Shown piece by piece: positions 24,358 through 35,530 of a stretch of 64,000 nucleotides of DNA (positions within the stretch are counted from its first letter, which is position 1; each line of letters starts with the position of its first letter). The stretch is from contig NZ_JAKLSQ010000004.1 of NCBI RefSeq assembly GCF_022014495.1, positions 63,505-127,504 on the forward strand, in the 5' to 3' direction. Position numbers and translations under genes: made by a program. Origin of the DNA: Sandaracinobacteroides sayramensis. GTDB taxonomy: Bacteria > Pseudomonadota > Alphaproteobacteria > Sphingomonadales > Sphingomonadaceae. The notes beneath the pieces are model-generated. The model was not told the origin of the DNA. It saw nothing but the letters and a program-made list of their open reading frames with translations, and searched no databases.

Positions 24358-26040
24358 TCACTTCGAATTCCCGCCGGGCGTCGTGGCCAGCTCTTTTCGG
24401 GGCAGCAGCCGGTCGGCAAGGATCACGCCGACTTCGGCTGCCCATTTGCCCCATGCATCCTTCAACGCCTGGAATCGGGCCGGCTGCTCGGCGGCCAGGT
24501 CGCGGGTTTCGCCGGGGTCCTGCGCCAGGTTGAACAGCCGCCACTTGCCGTCGCCGATGTCGGTGATCTTCCAGTCGCCCTGCCGCAGCTTGCGGGAACC
24601 GAACAGTTCGCCGCCGATCACCTCTTCCGGGCCGCGCACGGCCTCGGCCTTGCCGGTGAGCACGGCTTTCCAGCTCTTGCCGCTGATCGGCTTCACCGCG
24701 TGCCCGGCCACCTCGCGCTTTTCCGTCACCCCCGCGAGATCGAGGATGGTGGGCGCGACATCGGTGACATGGGCGTTCCAGCGGGCGACGCCGCCCCCCT
24801 TCGTGAAGCCGGGCGCCTTCAGGATCAGCGGCGAACGGGTGCCGCCTTCGGTCTGGAAGGCCTTGTAGAGCCAGCTCGGCGAGGTGGCCGCCTGCGCCCA
24901 GCCGGGGCCATAGCTTTCATAGCTGCTGGCCGCGCCGAGATTGGCAAGGCTGTTGTCCACCTTCGCCAGCCGGTCGGAAAGCGGCCCCAGCTTCAGGTCG
25001 GAGACGTTCAGGCCCTCGGCGCCATTGTCGGAGAAGAAGAGGATAACGGTGTTGTCGTAGCGGCCCTGCCGCTTCAGCTCGGCGACAACCCGGCCGACAT
25101 TGCCGTCGAGATTGTGCACCATCGCCGCATAGATTTCCATCAGCCGGGCCTGTTTCGCCTGTTCCTCGGGCGAAAGCTCGGCCCATTTCTGTCCCTGGAT
25201 TTCGTGCGGGACCGTGGCGGGGGAAAGCAGGCCCAGTTGCTTCTGGCGGGCCAGGCGCTCGCTGCGCAGCGCTTCGTAACCGGCCTCGTAGCGCCCCTTG
25301 AAGCGGGCGATATCCTCGGGGCGGGCCTGCAACGGCCAATGCGGGGCCGTGAAGGTGAGGACGGCGAAGAGCGGCTTACTCCTGGGCACCTTGCCCAACT
25401 GGCCGATGAGCTTGTCGGCAAAGGTGTCGGACGAGAAGAAGTTGGCGGGAAGACTGTCCACCGTCCTGCCGTTTTCGCGGTAGGAGGCGTTGAAGACGTT
25501 GATGTCCTGCGAGGCGCCGAGGCCGAAATGATTATGTCCGCCCTGCAGGAGGGCGAAGCTCTGCTGGAAGCCGCGCGCATGCGGATCCTGCTCGGGCGTC
25601 AGGCCGAGGTGCCATTTGCCAGATAGCAGCGTGGCATATCCCGCTTCGCCCAGGCGTTCGGCGATGGTGGCGACGTCGCGGCGGAGATAGCCTTCATGGC
25701 CCGGCTTTCCCTGCTGGTTGGGGGCGATGAGCTCGGCCATGGTGCCGAGCCCGGCTTCGTGGTGGTCGAGCCCGGTGAGGAAGCTGGCGCGCGTGGGCGA
25801 GCAGGTGGCATTGACGTGATAATCGGTGAAGCGCTCGCCTTCCGATGCCAGCCGGTCGAGATTGGGGGTGGGGATTTCGCCGCCGAAGGCGCCGATGTCG
25901 GTATAGCCCAGGTCGTCGGCGATGATCACCAGGAAATCGGGGCGCGCTTTCGGCGCGGGCGCGGGCTGCCCGGCAAAGGCCGGCACGGCGGCAAAGCCCA
26001 GGGTGAAGCCGACGGTGGCGGCAATGGCGAACTTCCGCAT
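24358..26040 (-). CDS. Periplasmic arylsulfatase-type sulfatase
   Basis: 560 residues with signal peptide (cleavage about AFAG-Q, residue 24). It is a sulfatase of the alkaline-phosphatase superfamily. ADDLGYTDIGAFGG supplies Asp calcium ligands. C80-S-P-T-R is the C-x-P-x-R motif whose Cys is converted to formylglycine, and LLSGKWHLG carries the conserved Lys/His. It releases sulfate from organic sulfate esters in the periplasm. No formylglycine-generating enzyme (anSME or FGE) gene is in the window, so maturation must be encoded elsewhere. It is the last gene of the receptor-GPH-TauD operon, after a 74-base gap that contains a perfect palindrome. Confidence 0.93.
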   Translation of the reverse strand: MRKFAIAATVGFTLGFAAVPAFAGQPAPAPKARPDFLVIIADDLGYTDIGAFGGEIPTPNLDRLASEGERFTDYHVNATCSPTRASFLTGLDHHEAGLGTMAELIAPNQQGKPGHEGYLRRDVATIAERLGEAGYATLLSGKWHLGLTPEQDPHARGFQQSFALLQGGHNHFGLGASQDINVFNASYRENGRTVDSLPANFFSSDTFADKLIGQLGKVPRSKPLFAVLTFTAPHWPLQARPEDIARFKGRYEAGYEALRSERLARQKQLGLLSPATVPHEIQGQKWAELSPEEQAKQARLMEIYAAMVHNLDGNVGRVVAELKRQGRYDNTVILFFSDNGAEGLNVSDLKLGPLSDRLAKVDNSLANLGAASSYESYGPGWAQAATSPSWLYKAFQTEGGTRSPLILKAPGFTKGGGVARWNAHVTDVAPTILDLAGVTEKREVAGHAVKPISGKSWKAVLTGKAEAVRGPEEVIGGELFGSRKLRQGDWKITDIGDGKWRLFNLAQDPGETRDLAAEQPARFQALKDAWGKWAAEVGVILADRLLPRKELATTPGGNSK

Positions 26041-26067
26041 GAGATGCTCCGATGGAAGGGGAAAACG

Positions 26068-26089
26068 CCCCCGGCGCCGGCGCCGGGGG
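26068..26089. other. Perfect GC palindrome between tauD-like and sulfatase genes
   Basis: A 22-base self-complementary sequence, ccccc-ggcgccggcgcc-ggggg, within the 74-base gap. It would fold in mRNA just before the sulfatase Shine-Dalgarno and could stabilise or attenuate the downstream message. Confidence 0.55.
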
Positions 26090-26114
26090 GCAGGCTGTGC
26101 CCGGGCGGGGCTGA

Positions 26115-27047
26115 CTATTCTGCGGCCACCGCGAACTCTGGTTGCGCCGGCTTCAAGACGCGGCTGGTGCGGCCGTCGATGGAGACGGCGGGCGTGCCGT
26201 TCAGCGTTGCGCGGCGCAGATGGCGGGGCTGCAGGCCGAAATCGGCGATGGCCCGGTGCTGGGTGGCGCGATTGTCCCAGATGGCGACATCGCCAGCCCG
26301 CCAGCGCCAGCGGACGGTGTTCTCGGGCCTCGTCACATGGTTCTGGAACAGGGTGAGCAGCGCCGCTGAATCGACGGCGGAAAGGCCGACGAAGCGCTTG
26401 ACGAAATGGCCGAGCAGCAGCGCCCGCTCGCCGGTGAGCGGGTGGACATGCACCACCGGATGCTCGGTTTCATACACGGTGGAGGCGAACACCGCCTTGT
26501 GCTGGGCAAGCCTTGCCGGATCGACGCTGGAGAGCACGGCGGCATAGTCATAGTCGTTGCTGTGCACCGCCCACAGCGTGTCCGCGAGCTGTTTCAACGC
26601 GTCGGGGAGTTCTTGATAGGCGGCGGCGCTGTTCGCCCAGAGCGTGTCGCCTCCAGCCTCGGGGATTTCGATGCCGCGCAGGATGGAGGCCGAAGGGAAG
26701 GCATCCACGAAGGTGACATCGGTATGCCAGGAGGAAGCCGCATGGCCATCGCGGGATTCCAGGCCGAGCAGGGTGCGCGAACCGTTGGCCACCGGCACCG
26801 TGGGATGGGCGACCGGATCGCCGAAAGCCGCCGCGAAGGCTTCGTGGCTGTCGTCCGTCAGATGCTGGTCGCGGAAGAACAGCACCTTGTGCCGGGTGAG
26901 GGCCTTCCACAGCGGCTGGACAAGGTCGTCGGCTTCGGCATCCGCCAGATTGAGGCCGCGCACTTCGGCGCCGATTCGGCCGCCTACGGGGACGATTTCC
27001 AGCGGCGAGCTGGGGTCGGCGGCGTTCAGATAGCGTTGATCGGTCAT
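26115..27047 (-). CDS. TauD/TfdA-family alpha-ketoglutarate dioxygenase
   Basis: 310 residues. Fe(II) ligands: H108 and D110 in SSWHTDVTF, with a distal His in RATQHRAIADFG. An Arg near the C terminus (RRATLNG) would bind 2-oxoglutarate. The family oxidatively cleaves taurine, alkyl sulfates or 2,4-D. Beside a sulfatase and a receptor, an alkylsulfatase (AtsK-like) or sulfonate dioxygenase role freeing sulfite or sulfate is likely. No signal peptide, so cytoplasmic. The ATG at 27047 is 2 bases past the GPH stop, indicating tight coupling. Substrate is inference. Confidence 0.9.
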   Translation of the reverse strand: MTDQRYLNAADPSSPLEIVPVGGRIGAEVRGLNLADAEADDLVQPLWKALTRHKVLFFRDQHLTDDSHEAFAAAFGDPVAHPTVPVANGSRTLLGLESRDGHAASSWHTDVTFVDAFPSASILRGIEIPEAGGDTLWANSAAAYQELPDALKQLADTLWAVHSNDYDYAAVLSSVDPARLAQHKAVFASTVYETEHPVVHVHPLTGERALLLGHFVKRFVGLSAVDSAALLTLFQNHVTRPENTVRWRWRAGDVAIWDNRATQHRAIADFGLQPRHLRRATLNGTPAVSIDGRTSRVLKPAQPEFAVAAE

Positions 27048-27049
27048 GG

Positions 27050-28435
27050 TCAGGCTCCGTGGTTGACGGGGATGGAATCTCTGCGCGCGAGCGTCGCGGC
27101 GATTTCGGCATGCTCGCGCTCTCCCAAGGGAAAACGAAAGATCAGGAGGGCGGAGAGGGCGTGGGCGATGGCCGGGCCAAGGGCGAAGACGGCGGCGAGG
27201 CCGGCAAGCGCCGCGGGGTCGTTGGCGACCTTCGGGTCGAAGCCCAGCCAGGCGATCAGCGGGAAGGCTATCCCGATCGCGGCGGCGGTCGCGGCCTTGT
27301 TGGCGAGGCTGAAGACCGAGAAATAAAGGCCCGTCACCTGCTGGCCGGTTTCGAGGCGCTTGGCGTCGGCGACATCGGCCACGATCGCGCGCAGCATGAG
27401 ATTGCCCGAGCCCTGCGTGAGCCCCTGCGCGATGGTGAGCGCGAGCAGCAGGCCGAAGCTGTTGGCCGTCACCGCGAGCAGCCCGAGGTTGATGACGACC
27501 TGGGCGACCTCGCCGGCGACCGCCGTGCGGTGCTTGCCGTAGCGGCGCCCGATCTTCAGCCAGATCGGGCCGGCGGCGATGCCGAAGGCGAATTGCAGCA
27601 GATAGAGCCCGGCGCCCCATTCGGGCCGGCCCATCACGAAGGTGACGTAGAAGACGATCAGCGAGGCGCGGATGCCCTGCCCCAGCGACACGGCGAAATC
27701 CGAGGCGAGCACGCGGAGCAGCAGCCGATCCGAAGCCACGGCGCGCAGCGTCTCCCGAAGGCCCGCGCGCGGGCCTTCGGGGCCGGGCCGGGGTTCGGGG
27801 AAGGAGCGCAGCGCCAGGGGCACCGAGATGGCGAGGCTCAGCAGCACGAAACTGCCCATGGCGGTGAGCTTCAGCGCATTGTCGCCGGGGCGGACCTGGT
27901 CGAGGAAGGTCGGGATCAGCAGCGAGGCGAAGAGCGCCGCGGCGACCGAGACGTGCAGGAAGGTCTGCACGCGGGTGCGCTCGTGATATTCGCCCGAAAT
28001 CTCGCCGGTCCAGGCGGCGAACGGAATCTGGATCATCGTCCAGCCGAGGTAGAAGGCGAAGAGGGCGAGGCCGAGCGACAGCGCCGTGACCTCGCCCTGC
28101 GGGAAGAACAGCAGGAAGGTGAAGAAGCCGAAAACCGGCGCGCCGGCGGCGATCCACGGCTTGCGGCGGCCGAAACGGCTGCGGGTGCGGTCGGAAAGGG
28201 CGCCGATCAGCGGATCGGTCACGGCATCCCAGATGCGGCAGACGAGGAAGAGAAAGCCCAGCGTAGCCAATGACACGCCATATTGCTGGGCGTAGATGGC
28301 GGGCAGCAGCACCCCCAGCGGCAGCCCCGCCGTCGCCATCGGCCATGCGAGCGAGGAGAGGGCCGCCAGCCTTCCGGCCGGGAGCTGCGAAGAAGGCTTT
28401 TCGGCATATCCGGGCAGGAAGGGAATAGTGGCCAT
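27050..28435 (-). CDS. GPH-family (MelB-like) MFS symporter
   Basis: 461 residues, 12 membrane helices. The glycoside-pentoside-hexuronide signature is clear: CRIWDAVTDPLIGALSDRT followed by RSRFGRRKPWI in loop 2-3. GPH carriers use Na+ or H+ to import sugars or glycosides. In this operon it should carry the product of the receptor, perhaps a sulfated or desulfated glycoside or another sulfate-ester backbone. The start is 2 bases past the receptor stop, so receptor and symporter are coupled. Confidence 0.9.
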   Translation of the reverse strand: MATIPFLPGYAEKPSSQLPAGRLAALSSLAWPMATAGLPLGVLLPAIYAQQYGVSLATLGFLFLVCRIWDAVTDPLIGALSDRTRSRFGRRKPWIAAGAPVFGFFTFLLFFPQGEVTALSLGLALFAFYLGWTMIQIPFAAWTGEISGEYHERTRVQTFLHVSVAAALFASLLIPTFLDQVRPGDNALKLTAMGSFVLLSLAISVPLALRSFPEPRPGPEGPRAGLRETLRAVASDRLLLRVLASDFAVSLGQGIRASLIVFYVTFVMGRPEWGAGLYLLQFAFGIAAGPIWLKIGRRYGKHRTAVAGEVAQVVINLGLLAVTANSFGLLLALTIAQGLTQGSGNLMLRAIVADVADAKRLETGQQVTGLYFSVFSLANKAATAAAIGIAFPLIAWLGFDPKVANDPAALAGLAAVFALGPAIAHALSALLIFRFPLGEREHAEIAATLARRDSIPVNHGA

Positions 28436-28437
28436 CG

Positions 28438-30864
<2,427 letters not shown>

Positions 30865-30886
30865 AGGAATAGTGCATCGCTCCGCC

Positions 30887-30908
30887 GACTCGCGAAATTG
30901 CGCAAGTC
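30887..30908. promoter_or_regulatory. 22-bp palindrome upstream of the sulfate-ester receptor
   Basis: Dyad of the form GACT-n-GCG-n-AATT-n-CGC-n-AGTC, 18 of 22 positions symmetric, starting 23 bases before the TTG. Its size and position fit a dimeric regulator's operator. No regulator gene adjoins this operon. Confidence 0.55.
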
Positions 30909-31571
30909 AGGCGTTCAGAGCGAAGATAGCAGCAAATAGGGTTTTGGGGCGTCAGCTACAGTCAAGAATCATCATGTTCATCCTTGGATAGGGGGAACAC
31001 GAGACCTGACGTTGTCGCCTGGGACTACGTGTGCATCAGCCATTGGTGTCGCGGGGCATTTCTGCCTTCAAGGTCCGCGGAGCCTGAGGGTAAAGGACGG
31101 CTCGTTCCTGTTTCCTGACTGTATCGATAGAAGTTTGGTGCGCGAGAAAGAAAAACTGTTTATAGGGCAAGCGCGCTTCGTCGTGCCATGGAGCCGCCGG
31201 GATTATCGGGCTTCGGTCGCTGATTGTGCCTCGCTCCGGCAAGCTGGTCCCGAAGCCTCCAAACCTTCAAGGGTCCGCTGGATGCAGGAACGGCCCGGTA
31301 TCTTCTATCCTGCAGATATGGCGCCTGCGGGCGCTGGAAGCAGCCAGCGGCGGTGTCGAGGCATTGTCACCGTGCCTGAACGCGAGGGCGCACGGAAGCT
31401 CGCGCAAGAATAAGCCCTCGAAAAGCCGGACATGAGCGGCAGGGGCAAACAGATACGCCAGTTGCCAGGATTTGGTGCCGCTCGGTTACAGACCGCCCTC
31501 GTCATTAAGACGAAAAACCTTGTCACGCGGCTTCGCCTTTCGACAAGCGGCATCTGTCGGCAACATGGAGT
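30909..31571. other. Gene-poor stretch between receptor operon and tRNA-Arg
   Basis: About 660 bases with no frame I can defend as a gene. The base composition is visibly less GC-rich than the flanks. It should contain the promoter of the receptor operon near its left end. At its right side it holds a decayed gene fragment (31331-31412). No integrase, direct repeat or attachment site was found beside the tRNA. Confidence 0.6.
31331..31412 (+). pseudogene. Decayed fragment similar to the thiol-disulfide gene at 7.3 kb
   Basis: Bases 31331-31395 align with 7337-7402 of the DsbA-like gene, including gcgctggaagc and tgtcgaggcattg as uninterrupted matches, with a one-base deletion that breaks the frame. 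It continues into cggaagctcgc, which matches the 3' end of that gene at 7541-7553. The fragment therefore looks like a remnant with an internal deletion. No start, active site or full domain remains. Confidence 0.5.
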
Positions 31572-31648
31572 TGGCGCGCCCGGCAGGACTCGAACCTGCG
31601 ACATTCCGCTTAGAAGGCGGATGCTCTATCCAGCTGAGCTACAGGCGC
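31572..31648 (-). tRNA. tRNA-Arg (anticodon TCT)
   Basis: Leftward transcript starting GCGCCTGTAGCTCAG. Acceptor GCGCCTG pairs with CGGGCGC (one G-T pair), the anticodon stem TCCGC/GCGGA carries loop CTTCTAA, the T-arm is GCAGG-TTCGAGT-CCTGC, and CCA is encoded at 31572-31574. It reads AGA (and AGG) codons, rare in such a GC-rich genome. Confidence 0.96.
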
Positions 31649-31680
31649 GACCATGCCGCCTTAGCGCAGATGCGCCGGGC

Positions 31681-31962
31681 TTACCTAAAGTTTTCGGCGT
31701 AGCTCTGCAGGATCAGCCGCTTCGGCGTGGTCGGCACCACTTCGGCTTCCAGGCCATGGCGCTGGGCGTAGGCCCTGGCGGCGTCCAGCGAGGGGAAAGA
31801 CAGCACCACCTGCGTGTCGGTGTCGCCGCTGCCCGCCCAGCCCATTAGCGGGTCCGGGCGCTTGCCCTCGGACGGCTCGGCCTCCAGGATCCAGAGGTTG
31901 CTGCGCGCCTTTCCGGACTGGGTGGCGCGGGTGCCCTGCTGATAGATTCGTGCCTTGCGCAT
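31681..31962 (-). CDS. NDUFS4-like complex I accessory subunit
   Basis: 93 residues, matching the ETC complex I / NDUFS4 family: ARIYQQGTRATQSGKARSN at the N terminus, DPLMGWAGSGDTDTQV in the middle, and the characteristic C-terminal L-Q-S-Y-A-E-N-F-R. In alphaproteobacteria and mitochondria this 18-kDa-type subunit stabilises the NADH-binding module of complex I. It is encoded apart from the nuo operon, as usual. The length is typical of bacterial members. Confidence 0.93.
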   Translation of the reverse strand: MRKARIYQQGTRATQSGKARSNLWILEAEPSEGKRPDPLMGWAGSGDTDTQVVLSFPSLDAARAYAQRHGLEAEVVPTTPKRLILQSYAENFR

Positions 31963-31994
31963 GAGGATGCCCTAGGCCCTTCGCGGGGGGAAAA

Positions 31995-34469
31995 TCAACC
32001 GTCCGAATGGCCGCGCCGCGCATCGGCCGCCTTCGTCCGCACGGTGGCCGCCGCCTGCGCCGGATCGTCGGGCCAGGGGTGCCTGGGGTAGCGGCCCTTC
32101 ATGTCGCGCTGCACATCCTTCCAGGCCCCCTTCCAGAAGCCCGACAGGTCGCGCGTCTTCGCCACCGGCCGCCCCGCCGGCGAGGTCAGCGCCAGCGTCA
32201 GCGGCACCCGGCCGTTCGCCAGCATCGGGTGCGCGCCGAGGCCGAACACCGCCTGCACCCGCACCTCCACTTCCGGCCCGCCGTCCGCCGCATAGTCGAT
32301 CGCATGGCTGGTGCCGGCCGGACTCTGGAACCGCGCGGGCGCGAAACGCTCCAGCGACTGGCCTGCCGGCCAGTCGATCAGGGCCGAAAGCGCCCCTTCC
32401 AGCTTCGCGTCGGACAGGCGGGAAACGCCTTGCAGGCGCGGCAGCAGCCAGAGATCGGCGCTTTCCAGCAGGGCTTCCTCCGAGCTGTCCGGAAGCCCCT
32501 CGCAGCCATTGGCCGACGCGAAACGCAGGCGGGCGAGCAACGCCAGCTCGGCTTCCGGCCAATCAAGCGCGGCCAGGCCCTTCGCCACCACTTCCGCCTT
32601 CAACGCCGCCGCCATGGCTTCCGGGGTCGCGGCCGCCCGGCGGCGGGCGACCTCGATGGCGCCAAGCCTTTCCACGCGCAGCAGGGCGAGGCGGCCGCTG
32701 GCCGGATCGGGGGCGAGGCTTTCGGAAAAGGCCGTCCGCCCCTCCAGCCACGCCGGCAGCGCGTCTTGCGGGATCGCCGCCGCCAGCCGAACGCGCGAGG
32801 AAGCGCCCGCGCCGCCCGCGTCGGCGATCGCCAGCCATTCGGATTTCGCCAGCGGGTCGGAAGCGTCCAGCGCCACCCCCCGGCCGTTCGCCATCAGATA
32901 GTCCGCCGTCTGATCCGAAGCGCCGGGCGCGCGCCGGCGGCGGGCCACGCGATCGGGAAAGGCGGTGGCCAGCAGCAGCGCCACCGGCAGGGGCGCGGCG
33001 CCTGCCTCCGCCTGCAAGCGGCTGGCGGCAGCGGCCCAGCGCTCGGCCAGCCGGCGGGACTGGCCGGCGCGGGGGGAACGTTCGGTTGCGAAACGGCGCA
33101 GCCGCTCCTCCATGTCCGCCGAGGGGCCGCCAAGGCCGCGTTCCTCCAGCAGCAGGGCGAGGGTGGCGGCTTCCTCCGCCTGCCCGCGCGCCGCGCCTTC
33201 CAGCAGCAGATGCGCGATGCGCGGGGAAACCGGCAGCGCGCCCATCCGCCTGCCATGCGGGGTCAGGCCACCCGCTTCATCGAGGGCTCCCAGCGCCTGC
33301 AGGTCCGCGCGGGCGGCGGCCACGGCCGAGGCCGGCGGCGGATCGAGCCATTCCAGATCGCCCGGATCGCGCACGCCCCAGGCCGCCAGCCGCAGCAGCA
33401 GCTGCGCCAGATCGGCTTCCAATATCTCCGGCGGATCGAAGGGGATGAGGCCGCGCGTCTCGCCCTCCGCCCACAAGCGGATCGCCACGCCCGGCGCCTG
33501 CCGCCCGGCGCGCCCAGCGCGCTGGGTGGCGGCGGCCTGCGACACCCGTTCCGTCACCAGCCGGGTGAGGCCGGAGGCGCGGTCGTAGCGCGGGCGGCGG
33601 GCGAGGCCGGAATCCAGCACCACCGTCACCCCGTCGATGGTGAGCGAGGTTTCGGCGATGCTGGTCGCCAGCACCACCCTGCGCCCGCCCGGCTTCAGCG
33701 CCGCGCGCTGCGCCGCCGGATCGGCCTGCCCGTGCAGCTTGTGCAGCGCCACGCCGTCGGGCAGTTGCAGCCGCTCCGCCGTGCGCTCGATCTCCGCGAC
33801 GCCGGGCAGGAAGGCGAGCAGGCTCCCCTCCGCTTGCCCCAGCGCCGCGCGAATGGCCGAGGCCATGCGATCCTCGATCCGCGCTTCCGAACGGCCGAGG
33901 TGGCGGATTTCGACCGGAAAGCTGCGGCCGTCCGATTGCAGCACGGGCGCATCGCCCATCAGCTTCGCGAAGCGGCCGCCATCCAGCGTCGCCGACATGG
34001 CGAGGATGCGAAGATCGGGGCGAAGCTGCTGCGCGTCGAGCGCCAGCGCCAGCCCCAGATCGCCTTCCAGATTGCGCTCATGCACTTCGTCGAACAGCAG
34101 CGCGCCAATACCCTCCAGCCCGGGGTCGGCGATCAGCCGGTTCACGAACAGCCCCTCGGTCAGGCATTCGATCCGGCTTCCGGGCTTCGATTCCAGCCGC
34201 GTGCGATAGCCCACCCGTTCGCCGGGCGCTTCGCCCAGCAGGCCGGCGATCCGCTCGGCGGCGGCGCGGGCCGCAAGCCGGCGCGGCAGCATCACGAAAA
34301 TCCTGCCGCCCCGCAGCCATGGCGCACCAAGCAAAGAGGGCGCGACCAGCGTCGTCTTGCCGGCGCCGGGAGGCGCCACCAGCACCGCATTGGACGTGTG
34401 GGCCAGACTTTGGTGCAGGGTGGGCAGAACCTCGGTGACGGGCAGGCCCGTCGCCATCAGGTCGGGCAT
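31995..34469 (-). CDS. hrpB: ATP-dependent helicase HrpB
   Basis: 824 residues, DEAH-box RNA helicase-like protein. Walker A is PPGAGKTT near residue 34, the DEAH-type box reads DEVH in LLFDEVHERN, and motif III is SAT in ILAMSATLDG. Motif VI appears as QRAGRAGR. The helicase core is followed by HA2 and a long HrpB-specific C-terminal domain (FWKGAWKDVQRDMKGRYPRHPWPDDP ending). The role in RNA processing is poorly defined; it is not needed in E. coli. The ATG at 34469 is chosen because the next gene's conserved C terminus lies just upstream. Confidence 0.95.
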   Translation of the reverse strand: MPDLMATGLPVTEVLPTLHQSLAHTSNAVLVAPPGAGKTTLVAPSLLGAPWLRGGRIFVMLPRRLAARAAAERIAGLLGEAPGERVGYRTRLESKPGSRIECLTEGLFVNRLIADPGLEGIGALLFDEVHERNLEGDLGLALALDAQQLRPDLRILAMSATLDGGRFAKLMGDAPVLQSDGRSFPVEIRHLGRSEARIEDRMASAIRAALGQAEGSLLAFLPGVAEIERTAERLQLPDGVALHKLHGQADPAAQRAALKPGGRRVVLATSIAETSLTIDGVTVVLDSGLARRPRYDRASGLTRLVTERVSQAAATQRAGRAGRQAPGVAIRLWAEGETRGLIPFDPPEILEADLAQLLLRLAAWGVRDPGDLEWLDPPPASAVAAARADLQALGALDEAGGLTPHGRRMGALPVSPRIAHLLLEGAARGQAEEAATLALLLEERGLGGPSADMEERLRRFATERSPRAGQSRRLAERWAAAASRLQAEAGAAPLPVALLLATAFPDRVARRRRAPGASDQTADYLMANGRGVALDASDPLAKSEWLAIADAGGAGASSRVRLAAAIPQDALPAWLEGRTAFSESLAPDPASGRLALLRVERLGAIEVARRRAAATPEAMAAALKAEVVAKGLAALDWPEAELALLARLRFASANGCEGLPDSSEEALLESADLWLLPRLQGVSRLSDAKLEGALSALIDWPAGQSLERFAPARFQSPAGTSHAIDYAADGGPEVEVRVQAVFGLGAHPMLANGRVPLTLALTSPAGRPVAKTRDLSGFWKGAWKDVQRDMKGRYPRHPWPDDPAQAAATVRTKAADARRGHSDG

Positions 34470-34473
34470 GGGG

Positions 34474-35484
34474 TCAGTAGGCGCGCTGGATGGCAAATTC
34501 GACCGTCTCGACAAGGGCAGCGCGCGCGGCCGTCTGCGGCAGGCGGGCCAGCGAATCGATGGCGCGGCTGCCATAGAGCCGGGCGCGCGCCATGGTGTCG
34601 GCGATCGCGCCGGTGGCGTGCAGCCGTTCGATGCCTTCCTGCAACTCCGCCTCGCCATTAGCGCGGCCGGTCATGGCGTGCTGCCAGAATTTGCGCGCGG
34701 CCTCGTCGCCACGTGCGTAGGCGAGGATCACCGGCAGGGTCACCTTGCCGTCGCGGAAGTCGTCGCCAATGTCTTTCCCCATCGTCTCCGCGTCGGACAC
34801 ATAGTCGATCGCGTCGTCCACGAGCTGGAAGGCGATTCCGAGGTTGCGGCCATAGGATTCGAGGCTGGCTTCCGTCCCCTCATCCTTTTCCGCCACCACC
34901 GCGGCGATCTGGCAGGCGGCCGAGAACAGCGCCGCCGTCTTCGCCTGGATGATCTGCAGATAGCTGTCCTCGCCGGTTTCCACGACCCGCTGGGCGGTCA
35001 GCTGCTGCACTTCCCCTTGCGCGATCACCGCCGAGGCGTGGGAGAGGATTTTCAGCGCCTTCAGGCTGCCGTCCTCCACCATCAGCTCGAAGGCGCGGGC
35101 GAACAGGAAGTCGCCCACGAGCACGGAGGCCTCATTGCCCCAGATGATGTTGGCGGTGGCGCGCCCGCGCCGGAGGTCGGAACCGTCGACCACATCGTCG
35201 TGCAGCAGCGTCGCGGTGTGGATGAATTCCACGGCGGCGGCCAGCTTGTGGTGGCGCTCGCCCTGATACTCCAGCGCGGCGGCGCAGCCCAGCGTCAGCA
35301 TCGGCCGCATCCGCTTGCCGCCGCCGGCGATCAGATGCCCCGCCAGTTCCGGGATCAGCGCCACGGGGCTCTGCATCCGGTCGAGGATCACGCGGTTGAC
35401 GGCGTTGAGGCCGGGTGCCACCAGCGACATCAGCGGCTGCAGGCTGGGCTTATCGGGCCGGATAGGATGGACGGTGGCGGTCAT
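34474..35484 (-). CDS. Long-chain trans-polyprenyl diphosphate synthase
   Basis: 336 residues. The first Asp-rich motif is D96-D-V-V-D100 in LLHDDVVDGS, the second is DDAID in FQLVDDAIDYVSD, and G-G-K-R-M-R-P lies near residue 55. It builds the side chain of ubiquinone; in sphingomonads ubiquinone-10 is the rule, so decaprenyl is likely (octaprenyl possible). The product length cannot be read directly from sequence. Confidence 0.92.
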   Translation of the reverse strand: MTATVHPIRPDKPSLQPLMSLVAPGLNAVNRVILDRMQSPVALIPELAGHLIAGGGKRMRPMLTLGCAAALEYQGERHHKLAAAVEFIHTATLLHDDVVDGSDLRRGRATANIIWGNEASVLVGDFLFARAFELMVEDGSLKALKILSHASAVIAQGEVQQLTAQRVVETGEDSYLQIIQAKTAALFSAACQIAAVVAEKDEGTEASLESYGRNLGIAFQLVDDAIDYVSDAETMGKDIGDDFRDGKVTLPVILAYARGDEAARKFWQHAMTGRANGEAELQEGIERLHATGAIADTMARARLYGSRAIDSLARLPQTAARAALVETVEFAIQRAY

Positions 35485-35530
35485 GGTTGCACCGCGCTAG
35501 GGCTTTGCAGCACTCAAGGAAAGGGCCTTC

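Noticed and set aside
31012-31413. Possible 133-residue gene in the gene-poor region
   Set aside because: No ribosome site, domain or codon bias; it overlaps the decayed fragment in a different frame.
31572-31648. tRNA-Arg as an island attachment site
   Set aside because: No integrase, no repeated tRNA 3' end and no phage or plasmid gene nearby in the window.
31432-31848. Possible 138-residue + strand gene over tRNA-Arg
   Set aside because: Runs through the tRNA and the antisense of the NDUFS4-like gene.
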